Of a DNA stretch of 64,000 nucleotides, positions 22,701 through 34,972 are shown piece by piece. The notes below the pieces were generated by a model that was given only the letters and a program-made list of their open reading frames with translations, had not been told where the DNA came from and did not search any database. The stretch lies in the NCBI GenBank assembly GCA_036346405.1, contig CM070561.1:22042215-22106214 (forward strand), read 5' to 3'. This DNA is from Phyllostachys edulis (lineage: Eukaryota > Streptophyta > Magnoliopsida > Poales > Poaceae). The position numbers and the translations under genes were made by a program. How positions within the stretch are numbered: position 1 is the stretch's first letter; each line of letters opens with the position of its first letter.

Positions 22701-23765
22701 GAACTGAGCTCAAAAGAGCTTCTCCTTCCTCAGACCCGAGAGGATGGATGAGGAGAAATGGAGGCGAAGAGGGGGTATTATCCTCGAGGAGATGACAAAC
22801 TGGAGGCGGCATGAAACGGAGGAGCTCCTGGAGTGGTCAATGGTATTGGTGGATTCATGGTGTCGACGTGCATGGATAGACACGCTCTAGCGTGCGCTCC
22901 GTGTGGCGCCAAAACTCTGCGTCGCTAGCGCGCTGAGGGAGACGAAGCTGACATGTGGGGCCGCGACGTCAGCGACAGAAAGAGCCTTGAGTTGGAGCTG
23001 GGTTGAGTTGGTGCAACTAGTGGGTTAGGTCTAACCAAGTGGTTCGAGTCGAAATGTTCGGACCGGCCGAGGCTGATTGGACTACAAAATTTGGACTGTC
23101 CGATCGATATTGAATGGTCCAGATTGCGCGCTCATTCGGACGGTTCGAACGGCACCAATCAAATTGGATGGTCCAAATCGCTTTACGTTAGTTCATACCA
23201 GGTCCGAACGTGAAGACGGTTGGGTTCAACCAAGTGACTCGGGTCTGACCTAAACCCAAACAGTGTTTGGTTGATTTTTGGAAGTTAGGCTGAGATGGCT
23301 TGCGAATTTTTAGAGAAAGTTTTGAAGCTCCAAAAATTCTAAAATTTTTATGGGAGCTTACTAACTCTATGATTAATCTTGTATAAAATTTCTAGAGGTT
23401 TTATGCATTGAATGTTTCTCTAGAAATTTCTCAAGGTTCTGCCTTAGGGTTTGACTAAGGATCTAATTGGTTTGACGAGCCCTTTTAAAATAGAAAATAA
23501 AATCTAAAAATTATTAATTTTTTTAGAAGAGTCACTAGGATGATTTAGAACCTAGGAAAAATAATTCCATAGGATTATCACAAGATTTTTCTAAACTTTT
23601 TGAAGGATTATGCTTCTAGTCAATTGAAGCATTAGGTTTCCAAAATTAACAAAACCTTCGAAAGAATTTTCAGAAAATTCAAATAACAACATGATGCAAT
23701 CAAAAGTTTTAAATTCTCCTCAGTTTTATACATTCGAAATACAAACATGAGTTTGGGATGTTACA
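19738..23765 (-). mobile_element. Solo LTR (4,028 bp), TGTAACATCCC type
   Basis: Read on the minus strand, the LTR runs from TGTAACATCCCAAACTC (23,765) to ...GGGGGCTCTCACA (19,738). Flanks gtaaa (19733-19737) and ataaa (23766-23770) agree at four of five bases and are probably the target duplication. It is colinear with the solo LTR at 34,973-39,213 and of the same family. Shared words include 'ccttggggg/tcaacctcctct' near 20,135 and 35,370 and 'gattgaaggcaattta' near 20,308 and 35,541. No coding sequence is present. A Tekay/Del-like chromovirus origin is likely from the LTR start. Confidence 0.8.
23050..23160 (-). repeat. GTCCGAAC-type palindromic boxes in solo LTR 19,738-23,765
   Basis: Degenerate copies of the TTCGGAC-n-GTCCGAA palindrome occur at about 23,055 (gttcggaccggccga) and 23,133 (attcggacggttcgaac). 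They lie about 600-700 bp from the LTR start, like the boxes in the other solo LTRs. Confidence 0.55.
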
Positions 23766-25780
23766 ATAAAACACACATGCGCGCGTTACAATCGGCGGTA
23801 AAAGTCTCGGTGTCACCCAATCGGACAGTAAAACCCAATATTAAAGCGAATATCGGTGAAATCGACAGAAAAATGAAGAACGCACGTCGCCCAATCAGTC
23901 GTAAAGGAATGTTACAACCAGAATCGATGGTAAAACCAAAGAATCACTGGTACGTCACGGGACAGACTATAGTTGACAATAAAGCTACTCCCAGGGGGCA
24001 CCAGTACGGTGTTGACAAACCTACCGGTAGCCTCACATGTACCCAAGCCTATTTTTACTATTAGCTCACCTATTGTTTACTGCCCTCTCCCCCGTTTATT
24101 ATGTTCAACTAGGTTTACTGTTTTTCTCGGTTGAATTATTGTAAGTGTATGAAATGTTACTGCCATGGATATGTATCTAATTACTGATCCTATTGGCTAG
24201 TGTTACTTCACACCAAAATGAGTTTTACTATAAGACAAATTTATCGATACGACCACTCGATCAACCCGTTCGTTTGGACAAAAAAATGCTCCTGCATGTC
24301 CTCTCGCGGCGCCAAACAATTAAAAAGGCGGGTGATCCCATGCATCCCACTAAACACTCTGCCCACGTAACCGATCATAAGATCTCCCCCCACATGCCCC
24401 TCCCTACATTTGCACGATCATTATCGCTTCCCCCTCCCCCGCCACCCCCCAGTGATCCCTTCCAACGACAATGGCTATTGGACGTCCCCCCGCGGGCGCA
24501 AAGGTGCTGGTTCTCTATCGCCAGTGTTGGTCAAATCTTCCTCCAACACATGCAAAATCCCCCGACATTTATTATCATGCCCAGTGGAACAACGAATGAC
24601 CCAGGTTTCTCTACACAGATGGATATGCCACTAGTAAACACTGTACCACTGGCTGTAAACCCCCCGACAACCAGGATCCTATCCTCCACGCATCGATCCT
24701 CACGCCGCCCACTCCCGTTGTTTCTTCGAGCGAGATGAGGACACTCGATGCCGATTGGATGTACACCCATGCATGTGTGTTTTACTGGTCTTTGTGTGCC
24801 ATTTTTAACAGTATGGCATCCATTTATTGTGTTTGCACTCTTCGATATTTTACTGTCCTATCTAGAGTCATTTACTGTGTTTTTTGTTGTATATTACTAT
24901 GTTTATTGTGTTTTACTTATGTCAGGATGAGAACGTCCCTAACCATATGGTGCCCTAGGTCTAATGTGATTGTGGCCTGATCTTCCGAAAAGTAGTGATA
25001 TGTTGATTGTGGAGAACACGACATTGATGATCCAAAGGCTCCGACCAAAACATATCGAACCCCTCGCAATCACTACACCACTGCTCCAATGGTTTTCAAC
25101 CGTGCCAAATGCAATTGACCTCGCCAAGAAGGCTATCTCCTGTAAGTGAATTGAGAACATAAGCAAGAGAGTAGAAGATGTAATCTAAAATTGTATTGCG
25201 GATAATGATTAAGCTCACAAAGTTGGGGTTCCTCAAAATGAACGTGCGGCGAAACTGCTATGCAGAATAATCTAAAAAGAAACCCGCCTAGAGATGTGCT
25301 GGTTCCTAACTATTTATGAGGAGAAAAAGGGGGAGAGGGAATTTCGGCTAGGGGTTGGCACACAAGACAAGGTGTGCGCATATAGCCCCTGGTTAACTAT
25401 CCTATTACATGACTTGTGGGCCCAATGGAAGGTGGCGTAGCACCTAATGCTCTTGGCCTGGAAAAGATGGAGTAGATGTAAATCTTGTGGCCGAGCTGAA
25501 AACATGGGGTGGAGATCTTGTGCTGATGGACTTCCTTTTCTTGGGCGCAATCAGCGTAGATGACCAGGACTTGAGGGATCCTCCCCATTATTCCTAAGTA
25601 ACAAAAGATTACAATTATTAGGTAGTACACTATTTTGCATAGATAAATTATTAGCACCTAGAAACGAGCTCACCTCATAATTTAAGTGGCATGCACGATC
25701 TCTTGTCATAGGACCTTGTAGTTCAGCAGCCAGATCTGGAGGATTTTGTGTAGTGCGTGTATCTGAAGGAGTGATGTCCT
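23766..25780 (+). other. Left part of the FAR1/MULE-type region, TTTACTG-rich
   Basis: No convincing gene is visible, although a 181-codon frame at 24193-24738 is rich in Pro and Ser and might include a decayed first exon. The first 200 bp carry AGTAAA/GGTAAA words in one orientation. From about 24,040 on, TTTACTG and TTTACTA words in the opposite orientation recur (24,053, 24,074, 24,112, 24,779, 24,853, 24,870). Terminal repeats were not found, so the left limit of the element is unknown. Confidence 0.4.
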
Positions 25781-27381
25781 CATGAAGGTCTGCATGAAGT
25801 TCGATAATGAGGCTATTGCTTAGCAATTGTATTATCGGTACGCACGACATACTGGTTTTGGCATCAGAAAAAAATAGGAGTAGGAAAACGATCAAAGAGT
25901 TCTGTTGCACTCTGGAGGGGAAGCACAACTTCTACAAGCCGGAGAAGGAGCATGAACATAGCAGGACCTCCAAGAGGATTGGGTGTAGGGCATTCGTGAA
26001 GCTGCATAAGAGCCCGAAAGATGGCTCTGTATGCATCAAGCGGGTTGTGTTGGAGCACAAACATCCACTAGCTAGGACACCGTCCTTGGTCACATTCATG
26101 CAATCGCACAAGAATTTTGATTCCTCGTTGATGGAGCTCGTCGACACTATGCAACATGTAGGGTCCCTCACAACACTATGATGAACGTTTTGTCAGAGAT
26201 GCACAGGGAACAGCATAACATACCATTCACCACGCGTGACCTAGAAAATAGGCTTTTATTGTGTCCCATAATTGTATTTACTTGTGTGATTGTGATGAAT
26301 TACTGTCCTTTGCTTATTCACGTCATTATTGCTGTGACCATGTTGACTTACTGTTTTCCTCATATTCTCATTTTTACTGCCATGTTGGTTTGTGTTTACT
26401 GTTAGTTACCATCCACTTTACTGACTAACCGTAGGAAAGCTACGAATACGCGCGCTGATCATACCGACGATGTGAACAAGCTAATAGCTTTCTTCAAGGA
26501 GTGTTGTTTGCAGAACGACAAGTTTTACTACGACAAATAGGTGGATAATGACGGCGTTGTGAAAAACGTCTTCTGGAGCCACGCGAGCTGCCGCACAGAA
26601 TACGCTGACTTCGGAGATGTCGTCATGTTCGACACCACCTACAAAACGAACCGGTATGAGATGCCTTGGCTATGTTTGTTGGCTCCAACCACCATTTGCA
26701 GAACACCATGTTCGGGGTCATGCTGCTCTGTAATGAGAAGGCAGCATCCTTCGAGTGGCTGTTCAGGATGTTCCAGACTTGCATGGATGGGAAGGACCCC
26801 ATCTGCATGCTAACCGATGATTCTCATATAATGTTTTAACCTAATTACCGCATATGTTGATCGAGTTTACTAGCTATCGCACGTGTCTTTTACTGTATTC
26901 TCTATATCTAGTCCGAATGTATTGTTGGTAGAAAAACTTCTTCTCTACTTGATTTTTACTGCTCGATGTATTTTATTATACAGGAGATCAGGACCCAGCC
27001 ATGGTGGCTGTCGAACAAGTACAAGAAGAACCCGCTGTGTAAGTGGAACATGCTGAAGAAGTACAAGTAGAACCTGAACAAGCTATACGTGGAGCACAAC
27101 GGGTTGAAGGAGCGTTTGGTTTGTGTCATAAACCAGCCGCTTACTCTGAGAGAGTTCAAGAATGTGTGGGAGGATCTGGTGAGAGAGTACCACCTCAAGT
27201 AGAGCTAGGCCATTTCTATCCTCTATGACCTTCATGAAAGGTTGATCGCAGCGTGCTTTAAGGACATCTACTGCTATAGGATGACATCCATGCAGAGAAG
27301 CGAGAGTATGAACAAAATGGTCAAACGGAACTACGTGGATAACATGACTTCGTCCACTAATTCGCGCGGAAGATGCACCGT
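25781..27381 (+). pseudogene. FAR1/MULE-type transposase pseudogene, 5' half
   Basis: This is the 5' part of a FAR1/FHY3-related, mudrA-like transposase. The FAR1 DNA-binding (WRKY-GCM1-like) domain starts near 25,790, is broken by one stop and a frameshift, and runs to about 26,080. Its Cys, Cys and His-x-His pattern is visible (FCCTLEG, IGCRAF, LEHKHPL). The MULE transposase domain follows in pieces. 26541-26680 holds VKNVFWSHAS and the catalytic-Asp motif MFDTTYKTNRY. 26681-26815 holds the second Asp (CMLTDD, in a shifted frame). 26985-27381 holds KWNMLKKYK, LTLREFKNVWEDLV and MTSMQRSESMNKMVKRN. AT-rich gaps between these pieces look like decayed introns. The CACTA element at 27,382 splits it. 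Confidence 0.8.
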
Positions 27382-30300
27382 CACTACAACAGAAAAGGGC
27401 CTCTGGCAACACATATCTTACAACGGAATTAATTAGTGTTGCAAACTAAACCAACAGCAATAGATAATGCCTTGCCAACCCACCTGCCCATGTTTAACCA
27501 CGAATCTACTCAAATACTTATCCCTTTGACCCTTTCCTTCAACACAGCAACAAAGCATTTCCAGCATGCCACCTCCTCGTCTTACAGCGTGCCACTCCCT
27601 CGTCTTCAACTCCACGTTCCCACTACCAAAACTTCCATAGACGGTAGCCACGCCTCCTCATAACCCTTGCCGTGTACTACCACCTCCATTGTCGCACTGG
27701 TCGCGGCCTCCTCCTCCGCCATCTCTAGAGGAACGATCATCCTTCTCCTCCGCCATCTCTAGAGGAACAATTGCCTCCTCCATCTCTATGGCCTCAGTCA
27801 CCTCTTCAAAGTTGAAGGTGGAGATGGAGTTGCTGTTAACCTATCCAATTTGGTGAGTTCATTTAGATCTGTGCAGCTGTAGTTCATTTAGATTTGTTAG
27901 GCTGATTTTGTTGTGAGAACTTTTATCTAGGCTTGCATTATTGCTTTACCTTTCTTTTTTTTTGTTTCGATTTGTGCAGCAACTACCCCAGCATCTAGGA
28001 TTCGAGGGCCGCAATGGCCTACTGAAAGCACCACTTCTCTCTCATGGTGTTTCTGCAAATTTTTTTTATTTTTCATGTTCACATGGTATTCGATGAAATT
28101 CCAAGTAGGATGCAGGTGAGTGGGTGATAATGAATCTGTGTAATCTTTATGCTGCAGTCAATGATAATGAGTAGAGTAGTCCATTTGGCTATCCATGTAT
28201 AGTTCTCTAGTTTTTCTAAGACATTCTCTCTAAACTATCTTTACAACAACTGATTTCTTTCACCACAAATTTGACTAATATGCATATGGTTTTTATAACT
28301 TGTGCAAAGGGGAGCACTGAGGGACAACACTTTTGAACTTGTGCTAGGCATTTACTAGGAATATAAAGCTCTGAGGTTATAGACAACTCTTCTGAACTTG
28401 TGCCATTTTTTCTTTAATTTGTAGCTTGATACATAAAGTAACTATTGTGCATGCAAGTCAAAAGGACCAGTTGAAGATTTCTCATACTTGGACATTTTAA
28501 AGAGCAAAATATTTGATCGTTGGCTGGAAGTAGGTAGAATTTTAAATTTTGAGGCTATATACATTATTTCTTTTCTTTACTTGTGTATACAGTAAAACAT
28601 ATCTTGTTTTGTCACTACAACAAGAACATTTGGGTTGATTAAATTTTGTGTTGGATAGATATTAGAACCATCTGTGATATATCCTTTTGGTTAACTACAA
28701 TCTCTCGTGACAAAAGTTCATTACCGGTTGCTTATGATAAAACTAGTTCTTGTACATGCTAGGACTTAGTAGGTCTGTGCAATACATCTGTCCATCACGT
28801 GTTTGTTGAAATGCCTCTATGAGAGTGAGATTCATTTTCTAGGTATTGTGATTATGTTATCTAGAAATTTATTTCTTCAAAGGATCAACAAGTTATTTAG
28901 CATGATGTTGTGCCTTAATTGACATCTAGAGCTCCTACTTTAATGATTTTGGGTGAGGGAAATTGATTGTTTACTCTACCTTACGGACTGTTTAACTATG
29001 ATCTGCACATTCATTTATAACCAAGTTTCAGGAGTGTGAGAAACTATTAAAATAGGATTGTCAATTCCATGGCAATGCATGTTCCATCAGGAAATTCAAG
29101 TCTTTGTGACTAGTTTGTATTCGCTCTTTTGACAACTGCTACCTGTTACTTCCAAGCTAAAATATGAATTTGGTGAAGAAGTGAGTGTCCTGTTTTGCTC
29201 TAGTGAGTGGTAGTGTGAGCATATTACATCTTAGTTCTTCATTTTTCAGTGTTTTGAAAGTAATTTTGATTGATTCTTCAATGTCAGAACCAAGGATGGA
29301 CTATTGGGGAGCTGACTGGTGACGAAGAGCAAATTTCCATGTTTCAGTTTATTTTTGTATCCTTGGTGGTCTTGAATGGTTATACTACATTGGCAGCAGT
29401 GGCACTTGACTGGTTGAATGGGGTTTGATAGATCTGGAGACAGAATTTTAGAAAACAGGACCAGCTCTAACAATGAATATACATGTCTGTCTTTATGTGT
29501 TAATTTAATATATGCATTGTGTATCATAAAAGCAGGCTAGGCAGTTCTTTACCCAATCAATATCTTTTTTCCTTTATGTATATTGCATAGCACTAAAATT
29601 TTGCATCATGGTGCAAAAGTGATGTGTTCATAGTAAAATCCTTATATGGCATTAAAACATATGTTATAATATACACAATGTTAGTGTTGCCATCTGATAG
29701 GAACCTGCAAGACTCTGTCAAGGTGGAGCTGTGATCATGTAGAAACCTGCATGTTTTTGGGGTTGTATATAGTTTTCAGTTTGTTACTTTAATATTGTGA
29801 TTTTGTTTCTTCCTAATGGTGCATTAATGGACTCAAAGTTTTCATTGTAGGTTGATAAGGTAAATGGATGATGCTATGGATGACATGTTGAATGCAAGGT
29901 GGAGAATGGTTACATAGGCATATGATCTTCATTACATTTAGATTTCATTTTGTTAGGAAATGATGTTCAAGTAAAATATTTATATCATGTCTTATGTGGA
30001 TGGTTCTCTATGTAATGCAACAAATTATTTTTAGTATATTAGTGTTCTTTTTAACCATGCTATGACCGATAATGATTTTTTACTTTGACTTCTACACACT
30101 TATAATCGTTGCAGCAACCTAATTATATCTGTTGCCAAAATAGCAAAAGTCATCTATATGGCAAATACCAACGCTTTTATGTGTTGTGACAATATAATTA
30201 TATCAATTATAAAAATAGTAAAAGTCATCCATGTATGGTAAGTACCAATGCATACAAGTGTAGTTACAACCTGACTATATCCGTTGCTACTTCGCAACGC

Positions 30301-30464
30301 CTTTTTATATCTATTACCAACGCTTGTTTATCTATTGTAATAGACTCTCGCAATGGCCTCAATGGCAACGCATAGTAAATATGTTGATATAGACCGTACC
30401 AACACTTATTTGGATTTTTACCAACACATATATGCGTTGGTAAAGGGTTGTTCATCTTGTAGTG
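27382..30464. mobile_element. Non-autonomous CACTA element (3,083 bp)
   Basis: The left end is CACTACAACAGAAAAGGGCC, and the right end is the reverse complement of CACTACAAGATGAACAACCC. A perfect 3 bp duplication, cgt (27379-27381 and 30465-30467), flanks it. Short 'ccaacgc' and 'gcaac' type repeats cluster near both ends, as expected of CACTA subterminal regions. No transposase domain is visible in any frame. A duplicated phrase 'gccatctctagaggaac' (about 27,718 and 27,752) lies in a pyrimidine-rich patch at 27,660-27,830, which could be captured gene sequence. The rest is AT-rich and unrecognised. Confidence 0.9.
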
Positions 30465-31797
30465 CGTGTGTTGCAGAAGAGAAAGCACTCCAAGGCTCAA
30501 GAGACACACTGTTCCACAGTACATATATAAAAAAATAGGTTTACCGTGACTTCCATTCACGTTTGCTTTAATTTCTCCTATGATTTATTGTGAGCTATCT
30601 TATTTTACTGTGTCTCTCACCCCCTCCTTGTTTTATTGCAACCCATGAATGTCATTACTTCCTGTCGTATCTGTGCCTACTTCATTACATATACCGTCTT
30701 GTGTGCTCTCAGAGTCGGTGAGAGCCACTCTGTTCTTGTTCGAGGAGCAGCTGGGCAGGGTGTACACTCATGCGGTGTTCAAAGAGTACAAGGAGACCTA
30801 CTTCTCCAATACAGCCTTCCGCAAAAGGGTAGACACAACCCAAGATGCCCTATTTCTCGTCTCTCACGAGAAACAGTCTACGACATTCGCGTGGTCGCAG
30901 CACGATTTCAAAGTAGTGGCCGAAGAGGAAACATGTACATACAGCTATGAATGCAAACGTTGGGAGCACACTGATACTTTTACTATCTCTCGGCTAGTAG
31001 TTATTGTTCCAACTATTATGATTTTATTGTCCAGTGCATATAGTCATTTTTACTATCATACATAGCAAATTTTACTATTAATCCCTCTATGGTTTGCCCC
31101 CGTAGGGCTATTCTGCACGCACCTAGTGCGGGCATGAACACACTTGCGGGTCAAGAGTATCCCTAGCTGCTACGTACTCCGTTGGTACACTAGGAATGGT
31201 AGGGTGGATGTGCCGTACGACAGACACGACCTCGTGCAGGTCGGACCCGATGAAACAATTGAGATGTATCAGCACACCACCTTACCGACGGAGGCTATGG
31301 GCGTGATGAGGTCAGGGTGCAGATCAAGTCTTGTGTACGATAGAGCCATGGAGGTCCTCAAGGCACTTCACATGTAGCTTGATACCGTACCCAACGACAT
31401 TGGCTCGGTGGCTGGGGATACTGCTGAGTCCAATGAAGCAGACGACGATACGATCAACCCATCAGGGCCTCCTTTGTCACAGACAAAAGGTCGCAAACGG
31501 GCCTATTATGAACCAGAGTAAAGTTCTACACTGGTGGGGAAGAAGATGACAAGGGTGTGCAACATATGCGGCCTAAAAGACGGTCACAATAGTGCTACCT
31601 GCCGAACCCTACCCCAAAACAGAGGGCGAGGGGGAAGGAGTGGCGGTGGTAGTGGTAGGGGGAGGGGGAAGGAGGAGGGGGAGGAAGAGGAAGGTCGATC
31701 TAGTACACGCCGCCAGCTGATTCATGGTGATGAAATAGAAGAGGATGACACTAACAACAGTCTTTCCATAGGTTTGGATGACAACGATACGTGCTAA
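30465..31797 (+). pseudogene. FAR1/MULE-type transposase pseudogene, 3' half
   Basis: This continues the same gene after the CACTA insertion: VLQKRKHSKAQETH directly follows the interrupted Arg codon. 30690-30960 encodes EQLGRVYTHAVFKEYKETY and the first half of a SWIM-type zinc finger (YECKRWEHT). The second half (LFCTHLVRA) lies after a 150 bp gap that ends in a plausible intron acceptor near 31,106 but has no GT donor. KSIPSCYVLRWYTR follows. The C-terminus (31534-31797) has a CCHC knuckle (CNICGLKDGHNSATC) and a Gly/Arg/Glu-rich tail. Stops near 31,127, 31,375 and 31,519 show decay. Confidence 0.8.
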
Positions 31798-32335
31798 ATA
31801 GTTGTGTTGTTTACTTACATTATGGTAAACCGTTTACTGCATTATCATATGTGTGCTACTATGGTGCATTTGCTAACTGGAAAATAGATCTCACTATTCG
31901 GCTCGCCTTGCATGTACTACTGTATATTCGAACTCTCTTATTGCAAAATCACGTGGTATTACTGCTTGTTTATTGTGTTGACCCTAATCTATTACTGCCT
32001 TCTCATACTGATTACTATTTTTTTCGACTAAAAAGAATGCAATGATCAATTGGTCATCTTCGTTCTACTGATATGTGGTAGCTATTTTACTGTACGACGC
32101 CAATAACATTACTAACGTATATTTTTCATATTGAGTTACGGCATGCGTAAAACAACAACTTTACTTTTAAAACCGTACACACTGCCGCTCCATCTCCCCA
32201 ATGTGTCTCTTCGTCCCGCCCCCAAACGACTTATAAATATAACGTATCATCAGGTTGCGAAGCGTTGCATACGCAAGACGCCCCCAAAAGCCTTCCCCCA
32301 CATTAAAACTCCAAAAAAAAACATACAATAAACAA
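31798..32335 (+). other. TTTACTG-rich spacer downstream of the FAR1 pseudogene
   Basis: No coding content is recognised. TTTACTG/TTACTG words recur at about 31,835, 31,955, 31,990 and 32,085. The last 150 bp resemble the sequence just upstream of the second copy of the following duplicated gene ('gtgtctcttcgtcccgcc' against 'gcgtctcttcatctcc'). The spacer may therefore hold that gene's promoter. Confidence 0.45.
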
Positions 32336-32890
32336 AAAAGGAACAAAAATAACTCCAAGCTCTTCTTCCGCTCTACTGCAAGTGATAGTTCTAACCTACC
32401 TAGCACTCATATACGATCAGCTGTCTTGGCAGAGCCTGATCGAGGCTGCGGACCATGATTATGTCCACGACCTCCTCCATGCTTTGCCATACCGGAGAGG
32501 GTAGCTGCAATCATCTGCACTCTGCGTATTTTGCTAAGCCAGACCAATATCCTTGTGTCCGATGTCCAGTGAACCAACCTCGTCCTAGAGATTGTTCTCA
32601 CGAACTACATGGATCTAGTCAAAGCATCCATCCAGAGGATCGAAAATTACATCAGCAGGCAAGATGAAAAGATCGACGATGTTGAGACCATGGAAGAGAC
32701 GAGCGTCTTCATCTGGACAATCATCAACAGAGTTTCTTCGCTCGATTGGCACCAAGCTCAGCTCGTCGTCGTGAAGGAGTAGGTGGAGACGTATCTCCAC
32801 GTATTCCCTAATCCAACCCCTAGCAAACTCTACGTGTAGGCTTACGAATGACTGAGGGCTGCAATAGGGTCCTACCTTGGCCACTAGGGC
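32336..32890 (+). pseudogene. Unknown decayed gene, tandem copy 1
   Basis: I do not recognise this gene. It aligns along most of its length with 33,540-34,090. In the best frame it reads MDLVKASIQRIENYI, then DEKIDDVETMEE, then VETYLHVFPNPTPSKLYV and LRAAIGSYLGH before a stop, about 170 residues in all, with a helical, charged character. Internal stops (for example near 32,780 and 32,838) and shifts break it. The neighbouring TTTACTG-rich DNA links it to the FAR1 element. Confidence 0.5.
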
Positions 32891-33539
32891 CTCCTTTCTT
32901 TTCCCTTTCTTCCCTTCTTTTGTTATTATTAGGCAATGTAAAATCAAGAAAAATGCGACTAGCCACGCTATTTGCCCGAATAATATTTAAGAATTTTTAT
33001 CTCCTATTGTTTACTGTTATGTACATATAACATTACTGCAATAGTTTCTTATTTTACTGGTGAAACACAAAAAAGGATATGGTAACATTGAAATGCTTTA
33101 AAAATACAGATTTACTACTTTATAAATGATCATTTTACTTGTTCCTGTATGCTCTTTTACTGTCACACTAACATGCACTGTACTGCCCGCTCGACATTTA
33201 CTACAAAATGATATATGGTAGTCTTTTACTGTAAAATGCGCAAGCAATTACTGAACTTCTAATTTGTATTGGAATTACTACATGTGTAACATGTTTTACT
33301 ACATTGGGGCCTATATTTTACTTTGCTACCTTCGCTCTCCTTTGTTTTGTATGTTCGCATGTGCATAGCTGAAAACACGAGTACCAGTGCGTCTCTTCAT
33401 CTCCATAACAAAAACGTGCGGTGCCGCTCAGGCTGCCCGATGCGTCACTTCGTTTGCCCCTACTATGACTTATAAGGATTGACATCCGCTAACCAAGAAA
33501 TACACAAAAGACCCGTATTATTTTCCACACAAACTAGTA
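32891..33539 (+). other. TTTACTG-rich spacer between the two tandem gene copies
   Basis: No gene is visible. TTTACTG/TTTACT words are densest here, at about 33,010, 33,053, 33,110, 33,135, 33,157, 33,198, 33,224, 33,295 and 33,316. Confidence 0.5.
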
Positions 33540-34090
33540 AGCAAAATGCATTCGAGCTCTTCTTCCTCTCAACTGCCCAAGGTAGTTCTGGCCTACCTCA
33601 CCCTTGTATGCAATCACCTCTCTGGTGGACCCTTAGCGATGCTGCTGACCATTATGTGGTCCGCGACCTCCTCCAATCTCCACCCCTTGTCTCACGGATA
33701 TCATGTCTCTGATCATCCGCAGACTACAACTCATCCTCAACCGAACCAATGGCTTGGTCTCCAAAGTTTGGTGGGAAAACCTCATGCTTGAGGTCTCGCT
33801 CACCAACTGCATGGATCATGTCAAAGAGTCGATCTGAATGTATGATGGATACATCGACAAGCTGAGCACGAGGGTCGATGATACCGATAGCGTGGAAGAG
33901 GCTGAAGATATCCTCTAGCACATGGTCGACGTGTACCCTCAATACCAACAGCTCCAAGCTCGATTCGCCACCACGAAGGATCAGGTGGAGTCGTTCCTCC
34001 ACATATTCCTTGATCGTGTTCCCACCAAATCCCACAAGCAAGCTTACGAACACTTGAGGACTACGTTGGGGTCCTACATTGGCTACTAGG
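33540..34090 (+). pseudogene. Unknown decayed gene, tandem copy 2
   Basis: This is a second copy of the unknown gene at 32,336. Matching stretches include 'cgagctcttcttcc' with 'caagctcttcttcc', 'gtccgcgacctcctcca' with 'gtccacgacctcctcca', and the ending 'gggtcctacattggctactagggcc' type. The frame reads MDHVKESI, YIDKLSTRVDDTDSVEEAEDIL, QVESFLHIFLDRVPTKSHK and LRTTLGSYIGY-stop. It has at least two internal stops. The two copies diverge enough that the duplication is not recent. Confidence 0.5.
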
Positions 34091-34668
34091 GCCTTCTTTT
34101 CATATTAGGTCATGCAATGTCCATTAAAAAAAAAGCGACCGGCCACGCTATTTAGCTAAATCACCCATAATATATGTAAAAAAGATGTCATCTTTGGGTG
34201 TTACTACTTTGTGTGTATAATTTTACTGCAATGTGTTGCTTAACTTTATTGTTCAAGTGTAAAAAAACAAAATCCTCACCATGATTCGATAGTAAAACAA
34301 ATTACAACTTTACTGCGTACGAGCACGAAAAAGTCACATGCCACAATAAAGGCAATAAAAACACAAAATAACTTTACTGTGTTACCCTTATGTTTTACTA
34401 TCAAACATACGAGCTCAAAAAAGGCCGCGTGCCTGCAAAAAAGGCAGTAAAATGCTTCACTAATTACTATCACGTCTTATGTTGTTTACCGTCAAAATCC
34501 CGCAGGTTCGCGCATTTCTGGCCCGCCGACTGTAGTTGGTGGGCCGTCGAGGTTGCGCACCCCTTCGTCACACCTGGCCTGAATCACACGCAGTGGGCTG
34601 TCTAGGCATAGAATAACTATTCATTTATTCTATGCTCGGCCTACATAATAGTGTATATATATAGGAAG
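34091..34668 (+). other. Right part of the FAR1/MULE-type region
   Basis: No gene is visible. TTTACTG words continue to about 34,373, and AGTAAAA words in the opposite sense appear at 34,290 and 34,440. A short inverted repeat (GCATAGAATAA ... TTATTCTATGC, about 34,607-34,634) could mark the end of an element, but it is not followed by a Helitron-type CTRR and has no matching left end. Confidence 0.4.
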
Positions 34669-34972
34669 CCTTTTTTCTACTCTCGGAAGTAGTTACTCTC
34701 TATTACGTATCTCACAATGTAGGGAGTATCTTACGCAACCGAGAGTATGTATGTGTAGTATACGAGTATATAAGACCACCTAGGTGGTATTTGCACCTTT
34801 TTAGGGGTGGTGTGTACAATTTTTTTAGACATACTCCTTTTTATATGCAAATATTAAGGTATTTACAAAATATGATAAAAACTATGGACTCTCTTGCAAA
34901 TTTTTCATGTGTTTCACATTGGAGTATCTTATAATTACTATATGAGTATACCCAAAGTAATAAAGGAGTATG
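34669..34972. mobile_element. MITE-like unit A, left part
   Basis: This stretch aligns with unit B at 39,274-39,600, sharing for example 'tatgtatgtgtag', 'aaaaactatggactctctt' and 'ataaaggagtatg'. It starts with a degenerate version of unit B's inverted repeat (cttttttctactc ... gtagttactctc). The solo LTR at 34,973 cuts it, and the remainder lies at 39,214-39,273. Confidence 0.65.

Noticed and set aside
24193..24738. 181-codon frame upstream of the FAR1 pseudogene
   Set aside because: Pro/Ser-rich with no domain and no convincing splice link to the FAR1 frame; kept only as a possible decayed exon.
34607..34634. Hairpin resembling a Helitron 3' end
   Set aside because: No CTRR tetranucleotide follows at the right distance, and no TC start could be paired with it.
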